A stretch of DNA of 5,932 bases from an uncultured Collinsella sp. (GTDB taxonomy: Bacteria > Actinomycetota > Coriobacteriia > Coriobacteriales > Coriobacteriaceae): assembly GCA_947001705.1 (NCBI GenBank), contig CAMQHT010000057.1, positions 1 to 5,932 of the forward strand, given 5' to 3'. Position 1 is the first letter of the stretch, and every line of letters starts with the position of its first letter. A model generated the notes under the pieces. The model had not been told where the DNA came from. It saw only the letters and a list, made by a program, of their open reading frames with translations, and searched no databases. The position numbers were made by a program, and so were the translations under genes. This document shows, one piece after another, positions 5,889 to 5,932 of this stretch.

Positions 5889-5932
5889 GCAGGACATAAA
5901 AACATTGAGAGCCCCTGCTGCATGAAAGACCG
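5889..5932. other. Short downstream end of the window
   Basis: No gene is visible. AGCAGG (5888-5893) and CCTGCT (5914-5919) could form a weak 6-bp stem with a 20-base loop. No T-run follows within the window, so I do not call it a terminator. Confidence 0.3.

Overview
The window looks like a high-GC Gram-positive gut actinobacterium, most likely Coriobacteriia (Collinsella-like). That guess rests on codon use rich in G/C at third positions, strong AAGGAGG-type ribosome binding sites and my memory of similar UvrA-like and ATPase proteins. No rRNA or other marker gene is present to prove it. The right third (from about 4040) is visibly poorer in G+C than the left two thirds and carries a site-specific recombinase, so it is probably accessory DNA.

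Left block (1-2935, + strand): the C-terminal end of a P-loop ATPase with a winged-helix tail overlaps by 8 bases the start of a short UvrA-family protein of about 837 residues. The UvrA relative keeps both ATPase sites, the zinc modules and the DNA-binding insertion, but lacks the segment that docks UvrB in classical UvrA. It is therefore of the UvrA2/drug-resistance type rather than the housekeeping repair subunit. A perfect 13-bp hairpin closes the unit.

Middle block (2938-4125, - strand): a complete 366-residue ATPase converges on the UvrA-like gene and shares the hairpin with it as a probable two-way terminator. Its C-terminal 120 residues align with the partial ATPase at the left edge, so two homologous ATPases bracket the UvrA-like gene. 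Its upstream region is about 83% A+T over 60 bases and holds three 12-bp direct repeats spaced exactly 20 bp apart.

Right block (4126-5932, + strand): a leader with a near-perfect 17-bp palindrome precedes a 211-residue small serine recombinase of the resolvase/invertase type. A 155-base spacer follows, with a direct repeat and an inverted repeat. Then comes a 273-residue secreted protein of unknown function, whose start overlaps an upstream in-frame stop (TAATG). The window ends 44 bases beyond it.

How the parts work together is inference. The ATPase and UvrA-like protein are probably co-translated and may act on DNA or DNA-bound ligands. The recombinase and secreted protein look like a separate, later arrival. 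I find no CRISPR array, tRNA, rRNA or insertion sequence.
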